Assembly (NCBI GenBank): GCA_947487765.1
Contig: CANKXO010000002.1
Span: 124,001 to 188,000, forward strand
DNA from: an uncultured Pseudomonadales bacterium
Lineage (GTDB): Bacteria > Pseudomonadota > Gammaproteobacteria > Pseudomonadales > Cellvibrionaceae
DNA: 64,000 nucleotides
Reading direction: 5' to 3'
The notes under the pieces: model-generated
The model's database searches: none
Seen by the model: only the letters and a program-made list of their open reading frames with translations
Told to the model about the DNA's origin: nothing
Translations under genes and position numbers: made by a program
In this document: positions 18,736-30,300 of the stretch, piece by piece
Position numbering within the stretch: the first letter of the stretch is position 1
How the letters are laid out: every line of letters starts with the position of its first letter

Positions 18736-19641
18736 GTGTCAAAACACACAACCACTGAAGAAAGTAATAAAAACTTGATTGAGCAATATCAGCAATCACT
18801 TTGGCTGGAAAAAGGGTTAAGTGACAACACTATTTCAGCCTATCGCAGGGATTTAGTCAGTTTCACTGAATCAATTAACAAGGAAGTTACTCATGTTTCT
18901 AATGTGGATATTCAAGCTCACTTGGCCAAACGTTTTACCCAACAGTTATCGTCTCGGTCGACAGCTCGTTTTTTATCCTGCCTACGAGGTTTTTATCAAT
19001 ACCTTGTCAGAGAAAACTACATTCAACATAACCCCACAGCCTCTATCGACAACCCTAACCTAGGCAAGCCTTTACCAAAGTCGCTCACTGAAACGGATGT
19101 CGAAAGACTATTGAATGCACCAGATATAAATGACGCTATCGGTTTACGCGATAAAGCCATGCTTGAGGTAATTTATGCTTGCGGTCTTAGAGTATCGGAA
19201 CTAGTAGGGCTGACACTATCTGAAATCAATTTACGCCAGGGAGTTGTTCGAGTTTTTGGCAAAGGCGGGAAAGAACGGTTAGTCCCATTGGGAGAAGAAG
19301 CAATTAGTTGGCTGGAGCAATACTTAAAGCAAGCCAGGCCGCTCTTATTAAAACAACAAAGTAATGACATTATTTTCCCCAGCAGCCGTGGCCATAAAAT
19401 GACACGCCAGACATTTTGGCATCGCGTAAAACACTGGGCGACAACGGCCGGTATTGAAACAACATTGTCACCTCATACGCTACGTCACGCATTTGCTACC
19501 CATTTGTTAAATCATGGTGCCGATCTGCGAGTGGTACAAATGCTATTAGGCCATAGCGATTTATCTACCACACAAATTTACACTCACGTTGCGCAAGCGC
19601 GGCTACAAGAATTGCATACTAAGCATCACCCAAGGGGATAA
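18736..19641 (+). CDS. xerD: Site-specific tyrosine recombinase XerD
   Basis: Chromosome dimer resolution at dif with XerC and FtsK. The N-terminal core-binding domain (about 12-95) precedes the catalytic domain with the Arg in ACGLRVSELVGL, HTLRHAFATHLLNHGAD, the LLGHSDLSTTQIYTHV stretch and its nucleophile Tyr. The start is GTG 18736 with AAGAG upstream. The order xerD-dsbC-hom with xerD divergent from dsbC supports XerD over XerC. A terminator follows. Confidence 0.95.
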   Translation: MSKHTTTEESNKNLIEQYQQSLWLEKGLSDNTISAYRRDLVSFTESINKEVTHVSNVDIQAHLAKRFTQQLSSRSTARFLSCLRGFYQYLVRENYIQHNPTASIDNPNLGKPLPKSLTETDVERLLNAPDINDAIGLRDKAMLEVIYACGLRVSELVGLTLSEINLRQGVVRVFGKGGKERLVPLGEEAISWLEQYLKQARPLLLKQQSNDIIFPSSRGHKMTRQTFWHRVKHWATTAGIETTLSPHTLRHAFATHLLNHGADLRVVQMLLGHSDLSTTQIYTHVAQARLQELHTKHHPRG

Positions 19642-19652
19642 ACATTCAGGCA

Positions 19653-19690
19653 CAAAAAAACCGGAATATATTCCGGCTTTTTCTTTTATC
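19653..19690. terminator. Bidirectional terminator between xerD and rplS
   Basis: CCGGAA-tata-TTCCGG (19661-19676) is flanked by seven A on the left and C plus five T on the right. It can stop transcription of xerD on the plus strand and of the rpsP-rimM-trmD-rplS operon on the minus strand. Confidence 0.9.
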
Positions 19691-19718
19691 AACAAAGTAA
19701 CGTTTTATAGTTAGTTTA

Positions 19719-20069
19719 TTAACCCAACTTTTCTTTAATACGTGCAGCACGACCAGTCAACTCACGCAAGTAGTAAAGTTTCGCTTGGCGAACGTCACCA
19801 CGACGCTTAACAGTAATACTATCAACTAATGGGCTGTGTAATTGGAAAGTACGCTCTACACCAACACCGTGGCTAATTTTACGTACGGTAAAAGCAGAGT
19901 TTAAACCGCGGCTACGCTTAGCAATTACAACACCTTCAAATGCCTGTAAACGCTCACGAGTACCTTCTTTAACTTTAACTTGAACAACAATAGTGTCTCC
20001 AGGTGAAAACTCAGGGACGTCTGTCTTGGCTTGTTCTTTATCCAACTCCTGGATGATTTTGTTAGTCAT
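19719..20069 (-). CDS. rplS: 50S ribosomal protein L19
   Basis: Ribosomal protein bL19 of 116 residues, located at the 30S-50S interface. [36 protein letters not shown] and [16 protein letters not shown] are characteristic. It is the last gene of the conserved rpsP-rimM-trmD-rplS operon and lies 55 nt after trmD; the terminator at 19653-19690 ends the transcript. Confidence 0.98.
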   Translation of the reverse strand: MTNKIIQELDKEQAKTDVPEFSPGDTIVVQVKVKEGTRERLQAFEGVVIAKRSRGLNSAFTVRKISHGVGVERTFQLHSPLVDSITVKRRGDVRQAKLYYLRELTGRAARIKEKLG

Positions 20070-20124
20070 AATGTTTTCCTCATTTCATAGGGTCTGTAGC
20101 TTCACAGCTAGAGCAATCTCATCA

Positions 20125-20907
20125 TTAATTTTTAGGGAAGCTTTTTTGTTGTAACTTAAAGTCTTCCAATAATTCAGCTTGTTCAGCCGTTAGTTCAATT
20201 TTTTCCAACAACTCTGGGCGCCTTAACCACGTTCGACCTAAAGATTGCTGTAAGCGCCAGCGTTTAATGTTGCTGTGATTACCCGATAACAAAACCGGTG
20301 GCACTTCTTGACCTTTATAAATTTCTGGCCGAGTGTAATGCTGACAATCCAACAAGCCTAAACCTTGACTAAACGAATCCTCTTCAGCCGAATCTTTATG
20401 CCCTAACGCACCAGGCAACAAACGTATCAATGCATCCATCAGTACCATTGCTGGTAGCTCACCACCACTCAAGACGTAATCACCAATTGACCATTCTTCA
20501 TCGACTTCGATATCGATAAAGCGTTCATCAATGCCCTCATAACGACCCGCTATCAGAATTATATTCTGGTAAGCTTCATCGGCTGCAAACCTCTGAACTA
20601 CAGGCTGCTTTATGAGTTGGCCTTGCGGTGACAAATAAATCACTTTAACCGATTCACTTGCTGACACACCTAACCAGTTTTTAGCTGCATTAATCGCGGC
20701 TTTTAGAGGTTTAATCTTCATCACCATACCTGGACCACCCCCATAAGGGCGATCATCAACTGTATGGTGACGATCCTCAGTAAACTCTCTCGGATTACTA
20801 AAAAAAACCTCTAGTAACCCTTGTTTTATTGCTCTGCCTGTAATGCCATATTCAGTTAAAGCAGAAAACATTTCAGGAAATAAACTGACTATGGCAATTT
20901 TTTTCAT
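20125..20907 (-). CDS. trmD: tRNA (guanine-37-N1)-methyltransferase
   Basis: A SPOUT methyltransferase that makes m1G37 and prevents +1 frameshifting. [12 protein letters not shown] and [18 protein letters not shown] form the trefoil-knot AdoMet site, and [15 protein letters not shown] is in the N-terminal part. The 260-residue length is typical. It sits between rimM and rplS in the ribosomal operon. Confidence 0.98.
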   Translation of the reverse strand: MKKIAIVSLFPEMFSALTEYGITGRAIKQGLLEVFFSNPREFTEDRHHTVDDRPYGGGPGMVMKIKPLKAAINAAKNWLGVSASESVKVIYLSPQGQLIKQPVVQRFAADEAYQNIILIAGRYEGIDERFIDIEVDEEWSIGDYVLSGGELPAMVLMDALIRLLPGALGHKDSAEEDSFSQGLGLLDCQHYTRPEIYKGQEVPPVLLSGNHSNIKRWRLQQSLGRTWLRRPELLEKIELTAEQAELLEDFKLQQKSFPKN

Positions 20908-20966
20908 AGTCTTTTTAATCCTTACTGACTAAGTAATACTCGTTAACAGTAAACTTACTCACTATT

Positions 20967-21494
20967 TTAAAATTCAGGGTCCCAATCAACATAGATAATA
21001 TGGCTATCAATATCGATTTCTTTAACAAACTGCTCCAGAACATAGGGAACTAATCGCTCACCTTCGTCCAGGCTCTCTTTATCTCCTTTTACGACGAGTA
21101 CATCATTCGCACCTGTCGGCATCATGCGTTTAACAGTACCAAGATCAACATGCTTATCTTCGTAAATGCTAACGACACGACATCCTTCTAACTGATGCCA
21201 ATAAAACTCTCCGCTGTCTAATACTGGCAAATTATCCTTATCAACAGCAATCACTACAGGGGAGAGAGCTTCTGCCTCATTTCGGTCATCAATACCTTTA
21301 ACTTGCGCGACATAACCTTTGCCGTGAGGACGCCAATTAATCAGTTCTATTGATTTAACACCATGCCGAGTTTTGAGGTACCAGGGCTGATAATCAAAGA
21401 TATTACCTGTTGGCTCAGTTTGGGAGTGGATCTTAACCCACCCTTTAATACCATGAGCTCCTGTTATACGCCCGACATCAATAAGCTTACTCAT
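20967..21494 (-). CDS. rimM: Ribosome maturation factor RimM
   Basis: A 16S rRNA processing factor that binds S19 and helps assemble the 30S head. The N-terminal beta-barrel has VGRITGAHGIKGWVKI and the C-terminal PRC barrel has EFYWHQLEGCRVV. 175 residues. It lies 27 nt after rpsP and 59 nt before trmD in the operon. Confidence 0.97.
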   Translation of the reverse strand: MSKLIDVGRITGAHGIKGWVKIHSQTEPTGNIFDYQPWYLKTRHGVKSIELINWRPHGKGYVAQVKGIDDRNEAEALSPVVIAVDKDNLPVLDSGEFYWHQLEGCRVVSIYEDKHVDLGTVKRMMPTGANDVLVVKGDKESLDEGERLVPYVLEQFVKEIDIDSHIIYVDWDPEF

Positions 21495-21521
21495 TTATGG
21501 CGAGCACATGTAAACCGGAAC

Positions 21522-21773
21522 TTAAGCAGCTGACTTAGCTTGGTCTTTTAGTAACTTGGCAACACGCTCTGAAGGCTGTGCGCCTTTAGACAACCAATAA
21601 TCAACGCGCTCATTATCAATACGAATGCGCTCTTCCTGGCCACGAGCAACAGGGTTAAAAAAACCTACTCTCTCAATAAAACGACCATCGCGAGATACGC
21701 GGCTGTCAGTAACGGTTAAATGATAAAAAGGGCGTTTTTTTGAACCACCACGAGATAAACGAATGGTAACCAT
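21522..21773 (-). CDS. rpsP: 30S ribosomal protein S16
   Basis: Ribosomal protein bS16 of 83 residues; [19 protein letters not shown] and [15 protein letters not shown] are diagnostic. It is the first gene of the rpsP-rimM-trmD-rplS operon. In many gammaproteobacteria ffh is directly upstream; here an EAL-domain gene lies between them. Confidence 0.98.
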   Translation of the reverse strand: MVTIRLSRGGSKKRPFYHLTVTDSRVSRDGRFIERVGFFNPVARGQEERIRIDNERVDYWLSKGAQPSERVAKLLKDQAKSAA

Positions 21774-21920
21774 CTTGGCTTTTATCCTATCAATTTCAAT
21801 TAAAGTATTGCCTCACGGCAAGACAAATTCTGTTATTCCAAGTGTATAGACAACCAAAAATCATCCAGCACTCGGAGAAGGCGGCGTATTTTACGGGAAA
21901 TAATCGTGCCTGTATAGCAC

Positions 21921-23876
21921 TTAAATGACTTTTAATTCAGCTACAGATTCTGCATGAGAAACAGCGAAATTATCAACAGGAACCCCTATATGAAAGCCCT
22001 GCAATAAATCAACATTCATTAACACCATCATATCGCAAATAGATTGGCTGTAGCAGTGCTCAGCGACAACATGAATACCTTTTTGGCGAGCGAAGCTGAC
22101 AATTCCTTCAATAATCGTTTTGGCATCACTATCACGCTCCATCGCTTCCACCACCATTCCATCGATTTTGACAAAATCTAACGGTAATCCCAGCAATCGA
22201 TCGAAATTGGAATACAGCTTTCCTAAATCATCCATACCAATATAACTGACGCAGCTTTTCAGCTGCTTAATATAAACAGCTGCTAAATGATAATTAGTAA
22301 TAACTTGCTGCTCTAAAAGCTCAAATTCAATTTGACCGCCAGAGTTTGTTTCCCGAATCCTGTGAATAATATGGGTACGCGTATTTTTATCAAATAAGTC
22401 TTTAACCGATAAATTAATGCTAACGATATGATTTGTACCTTTTATCGCTTCGATTACCTTATCCAACATCACTCTAGTTAACTTGTGACATAGCCTGGAT
22501 TGATAAGCGATTGGCATAAACTCATCAGGCGAGCTGACGATCTCCCCTTTCTCATCCAAAATACGTGCAAGGGCTTCATATTTAACAATTTGCCCTGTGG
22601 TGACATCTAAAATAGGCTGGAAGAAAACTTTAACTCGATTATGTTTTAAAGCATCAGAAAATAAGTTAAAGATATTGATATATTGGCGACAATGATGCGG
22701 AAGATTTAGTGAATCTTCGTATACCACTAGCGATTGATTGGTTTCTTTGGCATGTAATAATGACATACCTGCAAGCATTAACGGATTAGATTGATGATTA
22801 ACAGCTCCCATGCGAACAATTAAAGGAACCTTTTCTTCCCCATCAATATATTGCCGACCTTTGGTCATACTGTGAAAAGCACTCGATATAATATTTTTAA
22901 TCTGCTCATCAGTAAAATCATGATTACTACAAATAGCAAATTGATCATCTTCTAAATGAAAAATCTGGCAATATTCTATCCCTTCAATATCGAGCTCCTT
23001 CAAGCAAAATGATAACTGCACCATTAGCCTATCTGTTGCAGCCACACCAATTACATTAGCAATTTGAGAAAAGTTTTCGACCTCAATAACTAATAATTGA
23101 TATTGATCCGCACCCTCTTCCCCCACATCTGCGAAAAGCTTCTCTAAACGACGCTTATTCGGCAAGCCTGTTACCGGGTGTAAATGTAATGCTGCGAGCT
23201 TCGCTTTATATTGGCGCCCGATCGTTCTTAGATACAAACAGACTAAAGGAAAAGCAATAACCCCTAAAAACAAGCCATAAATCAGTGATTTCAGTAAATT
23301 ATAGTAGGCAGCCTCAGTGAGATCACTGATATTAATATCAACGCCGATCACATAGGTTTCACCAGATAGATCTAATAAGGGGAAAAATACAGAACGGAAA
23401 GCCCCCCAATTATCTTCATATTGCCCAAATTGTTTATGGCCCGAAGAAAAGGCTTTATAAACTTCTGTCGGAGCATCTTCGTAAGGAGTAAGAAAAACAT
23501 ATTTATATTTATCGCTATTTTCATTACCCAGCTCTTTAGGCTCTGGGTTAGAGCTAATAAAAAGAATATCGTTATCTCGCTGAACGAGGCTATATATGTA
23601 AGTGACGGGGATTTTTTCGGCAAGTTCCTGAAGCTCTAGTGCTAGAATATAATCTTCATCAGGCGTTAAAGGCTTTTGTCCAACTAAATTATCACGTAAT
23701 TTTTGCTGTAAGAGATGTTCTGTAAAACCAACGGCTGTTAGCAAACGATTATCAATCGCCTTCAAACTCAGATTTTTGGCATCATAAAATTCATAACAAG
23801 AATACGCGGCAATACCCGCCAGGTAAAAGACGATTGCCGCAACAAATGATGTATTTTCTTTTAGTAACTTCCCCAT
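21921..23876 (-). CDS. Membrane c-di-GMP phosphodiesterase (degenerate GGDEF plus EAL)
   Basis: A 651-residue inner-membrane signalling protein. TM1 is about 12-32, then a periplasmic sensor region to about 195, TM2 about 197-218, a GGDEF-like domain and an EAL domain. The GGDEF site reads LEDDQF, so cyclase activity is not expected. The EAL domain keeps YEALAR, SINLSVKDL, FELLEQ, MDDLGKL, VKIDG, VAEHC and QGFHIG, so phosphodiesterase activity is plausible. The start is set at ATG 23876 with GGGAGG 9 nt upstream; an in-frame GTG at 23882 is too close to that site. It sits between ffh and rpsP. Confidence 0.88.
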   Translation of the reverse strand: MGKLLKENTSFVAAIVFYLAGIAAYSCYEFYDAKNLSLKAIDNRLLTAVGFTEHLLQQKLRDNLVGQKPLTPDEDYILALELQELAEKIPVTYIYSLVQRDNDILFISSNPEPKELGNENSDKYKYVFLTPYEDAPTEVYKAFSSGHKQFGQYEDNWGAFRSVFFPLLDLSGETYVIGVDINISDLTEAAYYNLLKSLIYGLFLGVIAFPLVCLYLRTIGRQYKAKLAALHLHPVTGLPNKRRLEKLFADVGEEGADQYQLLVIEVENFSQIANVIGVAATDRLMVQLSFCLKELDIEGIEYCQIFHLEDDQFAICSNHDFTDEQIKNIISSAFHSMTKGRQYIDGEEKVPLIVRMGAVNHQSNPLMLAGMSLLHAKETNQSLVVYEDSLNLPHHCRQYINIFNLFSDALKHNRVKVFFQPILDVTTGQIVKYEALARILDEKGEIVSSPDEFMPIAYQSRLCHKLTRVMLDKVIEAIKGTNHIVSINLSVKDLFDKNTRTHIIHRIRETNSGGQIEFELLEQQVITNYHLAAVYIKQLKSCVSYIGMDDLGKLYSNFDRLLGLPLDFVKIDGMVVEAMERDSDAKTIIEGIVSFARQKGIHVVAEHCYSQSICDMMVLMNVDLLQGFHIGVPVDNFAVSHAESVAELKVI

Positions 23877-24013
23877 GCTCACGTGCCTCCCGCCGAATAA
23901 GCATTTGTTTACTCATTTGTAACGTCATACAAGCTGTAAAAAGGAACTTCAACAGTATAGTTCTTATCTGCTGCTAATAGAGAAAATAAACCCTTTAATG
24001 ATTTTGCTCGCTA

Positions 24014-25408
24014 TTAACGACCAAGCCCTGGAGGTAAACCACCACCTGGAGGCATACCTCCGCCACCGCCCATCATACCGCCAAGGCCCTGCATCATCTT
24101 TTTCATGCCGCCACCTTTCATCTTTTTCATAACTTTGGCCATTTGCTTATGCTGTTTCAATAAGCGATTAAGATCCTGGACTTGAGTGCCTGAGCCTTGA
24201 GTAATACGACGTTTGCGTGAGCCATTTAATACTTCTGGGTGTTTACGCTCATGAGGAGTCATTGAATCAATAATAACTTCCATTTTTTTGAATTGACCAC
24301 CCATATTAGCCTGCTCAACCATTTGGGTCATATTGCCCATACCAGGCATTTTCTCCAACATGCCAGCCATACCACCCATGTTATTCATCTGCTGAATTTG
24401 TTCTTTTAAATCATTAAGATCGAACCGGGTCCCTTTTTGAACCTTCTCAACCAGCTTTTGCGCCTTGTCTTTATCAATTTTACGCTCAGCTTCTTCAATT
24501 AAGGAGAGCACATCACCCATCCCTAAAATCCGAGAGGCGATACGATCGGGATGGAAAGGTTCTAGACCATCAACTTTCTCACCGACGCCCAGAAACTTAA
24601 TAGGCTTACCTGTGGTCTCTCGTACCGATAACGCTGCGCCTCCTCGGGCATCACCATCAGCCTTGGTAAGAATGACGCCTGTAAGCGGCAGTGCTTCATT
24701 AAAGGCTTTAGCCGTATTAACTGCGTCCTGACCGATCATCGCATCGATAACAAATAGCGTTTCAATTGGGTTAATTGCCTTCTGCAGCCCCTGAATTTCA
24801 GCCATCATTGCTTCATCAACAGCTAAACGTCCTGCCGTATCGACCAAAACAACATCCAAATGCTGCTTTTTCGCCGCACTGATGGCATCTTTCGCAATAT
24901 TGATAGGTTTTTGATCCGTAGAAGAAGGGAAAAAGACAGCTTCAACTTCATCGGCCAGAGTTTCCAGCTGTTGAATAGCTGCGGGACGATAAACATCCGC
25001 ACTGACCACCATGACCTTTTTCTTTTCACGCTCTTGCAAATATTTGGCTAATTTAGCCACTGACGTTGTTTTACCAGCACCTTGCAAACCGGCCATAAGC
25101 ACCACTGCTGGAGGTTGCGCTGCTAAGTTGAGAGACTCATTCGCCTCTCCCATCATCGCCGTCAGCTCATCTTGAACAACTTTGATAAACTGCTGAGACG
25201 GGCTTAAAGCACGAGCAACTTCCTGACCAACAGCACGTTTACGCACCTTATCAATGAAGTTTTTGACGACAGGCAAAGAAACATCTGCTTCCAATAATGC
25301 TTTGCGAACATCGCGCAAAGCGTCTTGGATATTAGAATGGGTCAAACGACCTTTACCAGAGATGTTCTTTAATGATTTCGAAAGACGGCTAGTGAGGTTT
25401 TCAAACAT
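24014..25408 (-). CDS. ffh: Signal recognition particle protein Ffh (SRP54)
   Basis: The SRP GTPase that targets nascent membrane proteins with 4.5S RNA, whose gene lies at 50.5 kb. NG domain: MAGLQGAGKTTSVAKLA (G1), VDTAGRLAVD (G3), LTKADGDARGG (G4). The C-terminal M domain is Met-rich and ends in a Met/Gly-rich tail. ATG 25408 (MFENLTSRLS) is chosen; an in-frame TTG at 25420 adds four residues. 464 residues, typical length. Confidence 0.97.
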   Translation of the reverse strand: MFENLTSRLSKSLKNISGKGRLTHSNIQDALRDVRKALLEADVSLPVVKNFIDKVRKRAVGQEVARALSPSQQFIKVVQDELTAMMGEANESLNLAAQPPAVVLMAGLQGAGKTTSVAKLAKYLQEREKKKVMVVSADVYRPAAIQQLETLADEVEAVFFPSSTDQKPINIAKDAISAAKKQHLDVVLVDTAGRLAVDEAMMAEIQGLQKAINPIETLFVIDAMIGQDAVNTAKAFNEALPLTGVILTKADGDARGGAALSVRETTGKPIKFLGVGEKVDGLEPFHPDRIASRILGMGDVLSLIEEAERKIDKDKAQKLVEKVQKGTRFDLNDLKEQIQQMNNMGGMAGMLEKMPGMGNMTQMVEQANMGGQFKKMEVIIDSMTPHERKHPEVLNGSRKRRITQGSGTQVQDLNRLLKQHKQMAKVMKKMKGGGMKKMMQGLGGMMGGGGGMPPGGGLPPGLGR

Positions 25409-25520
25409 AGTGTAAGACAATTAATTCGCTGATTAGATAAATTGGGAGTTAGTAATAGTTGTATTAGTGGTAGTTAGTATACAGATGATAAGATGTGAGT
25501 CCAAGAAGTCACTTATTGCC

Positions 25521-27311
25521 ATGAAATACCCTATAAGACAAAGAAGTAAATCGTTGAAACACTCACTATTACCTTATCAATCCCTGCTTTTATTATTACT
25601 AGCCTCGATTAGCAACTTTATTTATGCAGATAATAACGTAAAAATTAAGATCGAAGGGGTTGAAGGTGAAGTACTCAGCAATGTCCGCAATAGCCTTTCT
25701 ATAGCCCGAGAGACAACACAAAAGGATAAACCAAGTTTATCAAAGCAGGATATTCAACGCCTGCATAATAAAGCGAAAAAAGAAATTCAACAGGCACTAC
25801 AGCCCTTTGGTTATTATCAACCCACTATTGACAGCTCGCTAACAAAGACCGAAAAACGATGGTTCGCTCAATACTCAATTGAACCTGGAGCTCAAGTCAT
25901 CATTGGCAACGTGAGTATCCTCATAGAAGGCCCTGGGCAAAATGAAGGTAGGGTTAAGCAACTCACCGCAGATACGCCACTCATTGTAGGCGAAACTCTC
26001 AATCACCAAGATTATAGTACTTTCAAGCAAACACTGTACGACACTGTGTTCGATTTAGGGTATATCGATGCACGCTATGAAAAAAGTGAGCTACGCGTTG
26101 ATATTAAAAATCAGAAGGCCGATATTGCTTTTGTGTTACAAAGTGGTCCCAAATATTTTTTTGGTGACGTTAAGGTTAACCAGTCTGCCGTTCACCAATC
26201 ACTAATTGATCGACTTATTCTGATTGATACCAAAACACCATTCAATACCGACCGACTATTAGAGCTACAGCTAAGACTGATAGACACTGGGTATTTTTCC
26301 AATGCTGAGATCACAGTTGAAAGAGAAGCCGCACTTAATCAGCGTATCCCTGTCACTATCAATATGACTCCATCCAAAAAATTAAAATACTCAACCAGTA
26401 TTGGCTACGGAACAGATACAGGGCCACGGGTTGGTCTAGGTGTATTGAATCGGCGGGTCAACAAATATGGGCATAATCTTCGATACAGCATTCGATTGTC
26501 ACAAATAGAAAGTAATTTAAGCGCGCAATACTCTATCCCCATCGGCAACATTAATTCTGAATCTATCGATCTATTTGCCAATGCAGATCAACAAAATGTT
26601 AACGATACGGAAGCCATACAATATAGCGTTGGTACGAGCCTGAACAAAAACCTTTGGAAAGGCAGAGCCCGATTTTCTTTAACACTGATTCAGGAAGAGT
26701 TCTCTTTTGACAATGAACCCGAACAGACAGCGAACCTGCTCATACCCGGTATAAAATACACACGTAAAAAGGCTGACAATACTTTATTTACACGAAAGGG
26801 ATATAGCCTTTCTGCAGATGTTCATGGAGGTGTAGAGTCTTCACTTTCTGAAACTACATTTATTAATGCGAATTTATCCGGCCGCTCTGTTATTCCACTC
26901 AATAGTCGGTCACGTTTATTAAGCCGTTTAGAACTTGGGGTGATATCAACCGATGAGTTTGATAGCTTACCTCCCTCAGAACGCTTCTTTACCGGTGGTT
27001 CTCAATCGGTTAGAGGGTATGATTACAAAGATATCGGGCCTGTTAATAGCTTCGGTAATAATATTGGCGGACAATATTTAATAGCCGGTAGCATAGAGGC
27101 TGATTATTTGCTCTGGGGAAATTATGGGATGGCAATTTTTTATGATGCTGGTGATGCTGCAGAAGATCAGCAAGTATCACTGAAAAAATCTGCTGGCATC
27201 GGTTTTCGCTATCGCTCTGCAGTCGGAATGATACGCGTTGACTTTGCACACCCTTTTGACGACCCGGATGAGAATTTTCGTTTTCATATCAGTATAGGGC
27301 CTGACCTATGA
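25521..27311 (+). CDS. tamA: Translocation and assembly module outer membrane protein TamA
   Basis: An Omp85-family protein working with TamB in moving lipids or autotransporters between the membranes. ATG 25521 gives MKYPIRQRSKSLKH and then a Leu-rich signal peptide ending near FIYADNN. Upstream in-frame starts (GTG 25467, ATG 25485) would give an odd long N-terminus. Three POTRA domains (to about 270) precede a beta-barrel with the conserved RFFTGGSQSVRGYDY loop and end in HISIGPDL. 596 residues. It overlaps tamB by 4 nt. Confidence 0.93.
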   Translation: MKYPIRQRSKSLKHSLLPYQSLLLLLLASISNFIYADNNVKIKIEGVEGEVLSNVRNSLSIARETTQKDKPSLSKQDIQRLHNKAKKEIQQALQPFGYYQPTIDSSLTKTEKRWFAQYSIEPGAQVIIGNVSILIEGPGQNEGRVKQLTADTPLIVGETLNHQDYSTFKQTLYDTVFDLGYIDARYEKSELRVDIKNQKADIAFVLQSGPKYFFGDVKVNQSAVHQSLIDRLILIDTKTPFNTDRLLELQLRLIDTGYFSNAEITVEREAALNQRIPVTINMTPSKKLKYSTSIGYGTDTGPRVGLGVLNRRVNKYGHNLRYSIRLSQIESNLSAQYSIPIGNINSESIDLFANADQQNVNDTEAIQYSVGTSLNKNLWKGRARFSLTLIQEEFSFDNEPEQTANLLIPGIKYTRKKADNTLFTRKGYSLSADVHGGVESSLSETTFINANLSGRSVIPLNSRSRLLSRLELGVISTDEFDSLPPSERFFTGGSQSVRGYDYKDIGPVNSFGNNIGGQYLIAGSIEADYLLWGNYGMAIFYDAGDAAEDQQVSLKKSAGIGFRYRSAVGMIRVDFAHPFDDPDENFRFHISIGPDL

Positions 27312-30300
27312 TGATAAAGCAGTTGCTGAAAAAACAATGGTTACGGTGGATATTGATTGGATTATTGGTCATTTTATTGATCGGTTCAATTAGTATCAGT
27401 TGGCTAGTATCAAGCCAGAGCGGATTACAATGGATAGCCGGCCGTGTGTTGCCGTTAGTACCAGAATTATCGATTGAACTTATTGAAGGCCGTTTAATTG
27501 GCCCGATAACACTAAAAGGTATTCGCTATAAAGATCAACAAACAGATCTTTCAGTCAACAATGCAGCATTCGACTGGCAACCTAGCCAGTTATTTTCTCG
27601 TACTGTCGACGTCAGCTCACTTATCATTTCTGGTATAAAATTTCAGCAGACTGCCCCATCAAAACCAGCAGAGAATTCAACTACGCCGACACCATCAGCG
27701 GAGGAAATATTTTCTCAATTACAATTGCCAATTAATATTAATCTCAACAATATTGAGATCATTAATGGTCACTATACTGCCTACCAGGCGAACCACCCAA
27801 TAGAGCTGGAACGCTTTCAGCTGAAGGGTAAAACGAACCAAGAATCCTTATCACTGACGACAGTTGAATTAAAAAGCAATGTTGCTGACTTGCAAGGAAA
27901 AGTATACATAGATATATCACGCAACACTTTTTCTGAAAAAACTCTCGATGGACAATTGGATTGGACAGTTCGGGTGCCTGATTTAAAACCAGTGAAAGGC
28001 AAAACAATACTGCGTGGAAAAACAAAAGGCATTAATGTAAATACAGAAATAGCGCCCCCTTATAGTACCTCCGCCAATATCTCTATTAATGATATATTCA
28101 ACGATATTAATATACTCTCATCACTGACATTTACTGATATCAAACTCTCTGAAATTAATTCTCAATGGCCAAGCTATCAAATAACTGGTGAACTCGATAC
28201 AGAAGGCACAGAAAATATCGCCAATACAACGAGCACTTTTATAATTCATGAATTAAATTCAGACCGTATGGCTACACTTAACTTTACTGGTGATTGGAAA
28301 GATCAAGAATTAACCGTTGATCTTTTAGCTAAAGCTCCAGATATCGTTAAACAATTAACAGTCAAAGGCATTGCCCGACCTGATCAACTACAAACAAAAA
28401 ATAATGAAGCCATCACTCTCCATATTGAGTGGCAAGAATTAAATACGCCTGCAAAAAACAGTAAAAAGCCAACGCAAGCTGCATCAACAGAAACAACCGT
28501 GTCCAGCCCAACAGGATCATTGGATATAACCGGCAATCTACAGAATTACCACTTTACTCTAGATACTTTATTCGCTACACATACAGCGACTCAACAAGAA
28601 GGTACATTAAAAATTAATGGTACAGGGAGCACAGACCAAGTAGCGCTGAAAGAAATAATACTCACTGGCGCTGCCGGCACACTGAATGGTAATGGCGATA
28701 TACAGCTAAAACCAGAACTGAATGCACGCATGGATTTGTCAGGAGAAAATCTTAATCCAGAAATTTTATCTGCAGACTGGCCTGGCAAGCTTGCACTTAA
28801 TTTATCGATTCATACTGAAAAAACAAGTGATAGTCTGTCTGTCATTCATACTCAAATCGATTCATCAGGTAAATTACGCAATCACCCTTTTTTCCTTAAA
28901 GCAGATAGTAACTACGCTATTAGCAAAGATGCAAATGATATTTTGACACTCGAAAACTTACAGATTAGTTCTGGTAGTAATAAAATTTCAGCACTTGCTA
29001 CATTTGAGAAAGACAAAAATATATCTGCTGAATGGTCAATTAACATTGAAAATTTTGATGAGCTTCTGCCAAATAGTAAGGGGAGATTAGTAACAAAAGG
29101 AAATATTAAAGCAAGTGTTCAGCAAGGGTCTCAAACAACACTCCAAAGTATACTCAATACCGCAAAGGTTGATACTGATTTACAAATCAATAAGTTAGAC
29201 GTGAATAACATCAAAGTTGATACATTAACGACTGATATTGATTTGGATTGGCGGAACTCTAACACTGCCTCCAAAGACAATAAAATTATTATACAAGCCA
29301 ATAACGTTTCAATGGATACATTAGATATTGAATCCGCGTCCATAAATGCAAATGGCGACCTCAGTAACCATAAAATAGTTATTGATGCGATCAGTAATCA
29401 AGGCAATATTGATTTGGCACTATCCGGGCAATTAGAAAATCAACAAACTGAACCTCAATGGGGGTTTCGCTTATTATCTGCCAATATTGAAATACCCGAC
29501 TTAGCACCGTGGTACCTACAAAATAACGTCAATGGTATCGTTTCAACCCAGCAACAGCATCTTGGGCAACACTGTTGGTTAAGCGATCAGATACCCGGAG
29601 CAAATAAATACAAAACCGGCAAAGCAAGTATCTGTTTTAACGGTAAAAACCAGCAAGCACTGACCCAAGCCGCTTTTACAATTACCAATTTATCAACAGA
29701 GTATTTTTTACCTCTCTTTCCCGAAGAACTTTCATGGACTGACACCCTGATTAGTGGAACCGGAAAAATTTCATTAACCCCAGATTCCTCTTCTTCAGCA
29801 TCACATTTGAACGCCGACATCAATATTGCAACCACTGCCGGCAAGCTTAATTGGAAAACTCTGGTTATAGAAGAAAGCCCTAAAAAACAAAAAAAGAAAG
29901 AAAGTACAGTTGAACAATCTATTCAGCTAGAGCCGGGAAAAATATCAATACAATCCGATAAAAGCGCCTTAAGATTCTCACTTAAATTGCCTATAGAAAA
30001 ACAACCTGGGATTAATAGCGCCTTGTCTATCGCTACCAGCCAAGCCCCATTAACAGAAAGAAAATTGACTGGAAATCTAGACTTAGCACTGGATAACATT
30101 GCTCCATTCGTGTCATTTATTCCAGATGCCAGTGACCTAAAAGGTAAGCTTAATAGCCAATGGCGCATAGGAGGCTCTATTGCTAAACCATGGGTCGATG
30201 GAGATCTTACGCTTAGTAATGGACAGCTCCAACTCAATAGTCCTGGCCTTTTTTTAGAACAAGTATCATTAACATTAAATGGAGATAAACAATCTGGCAT

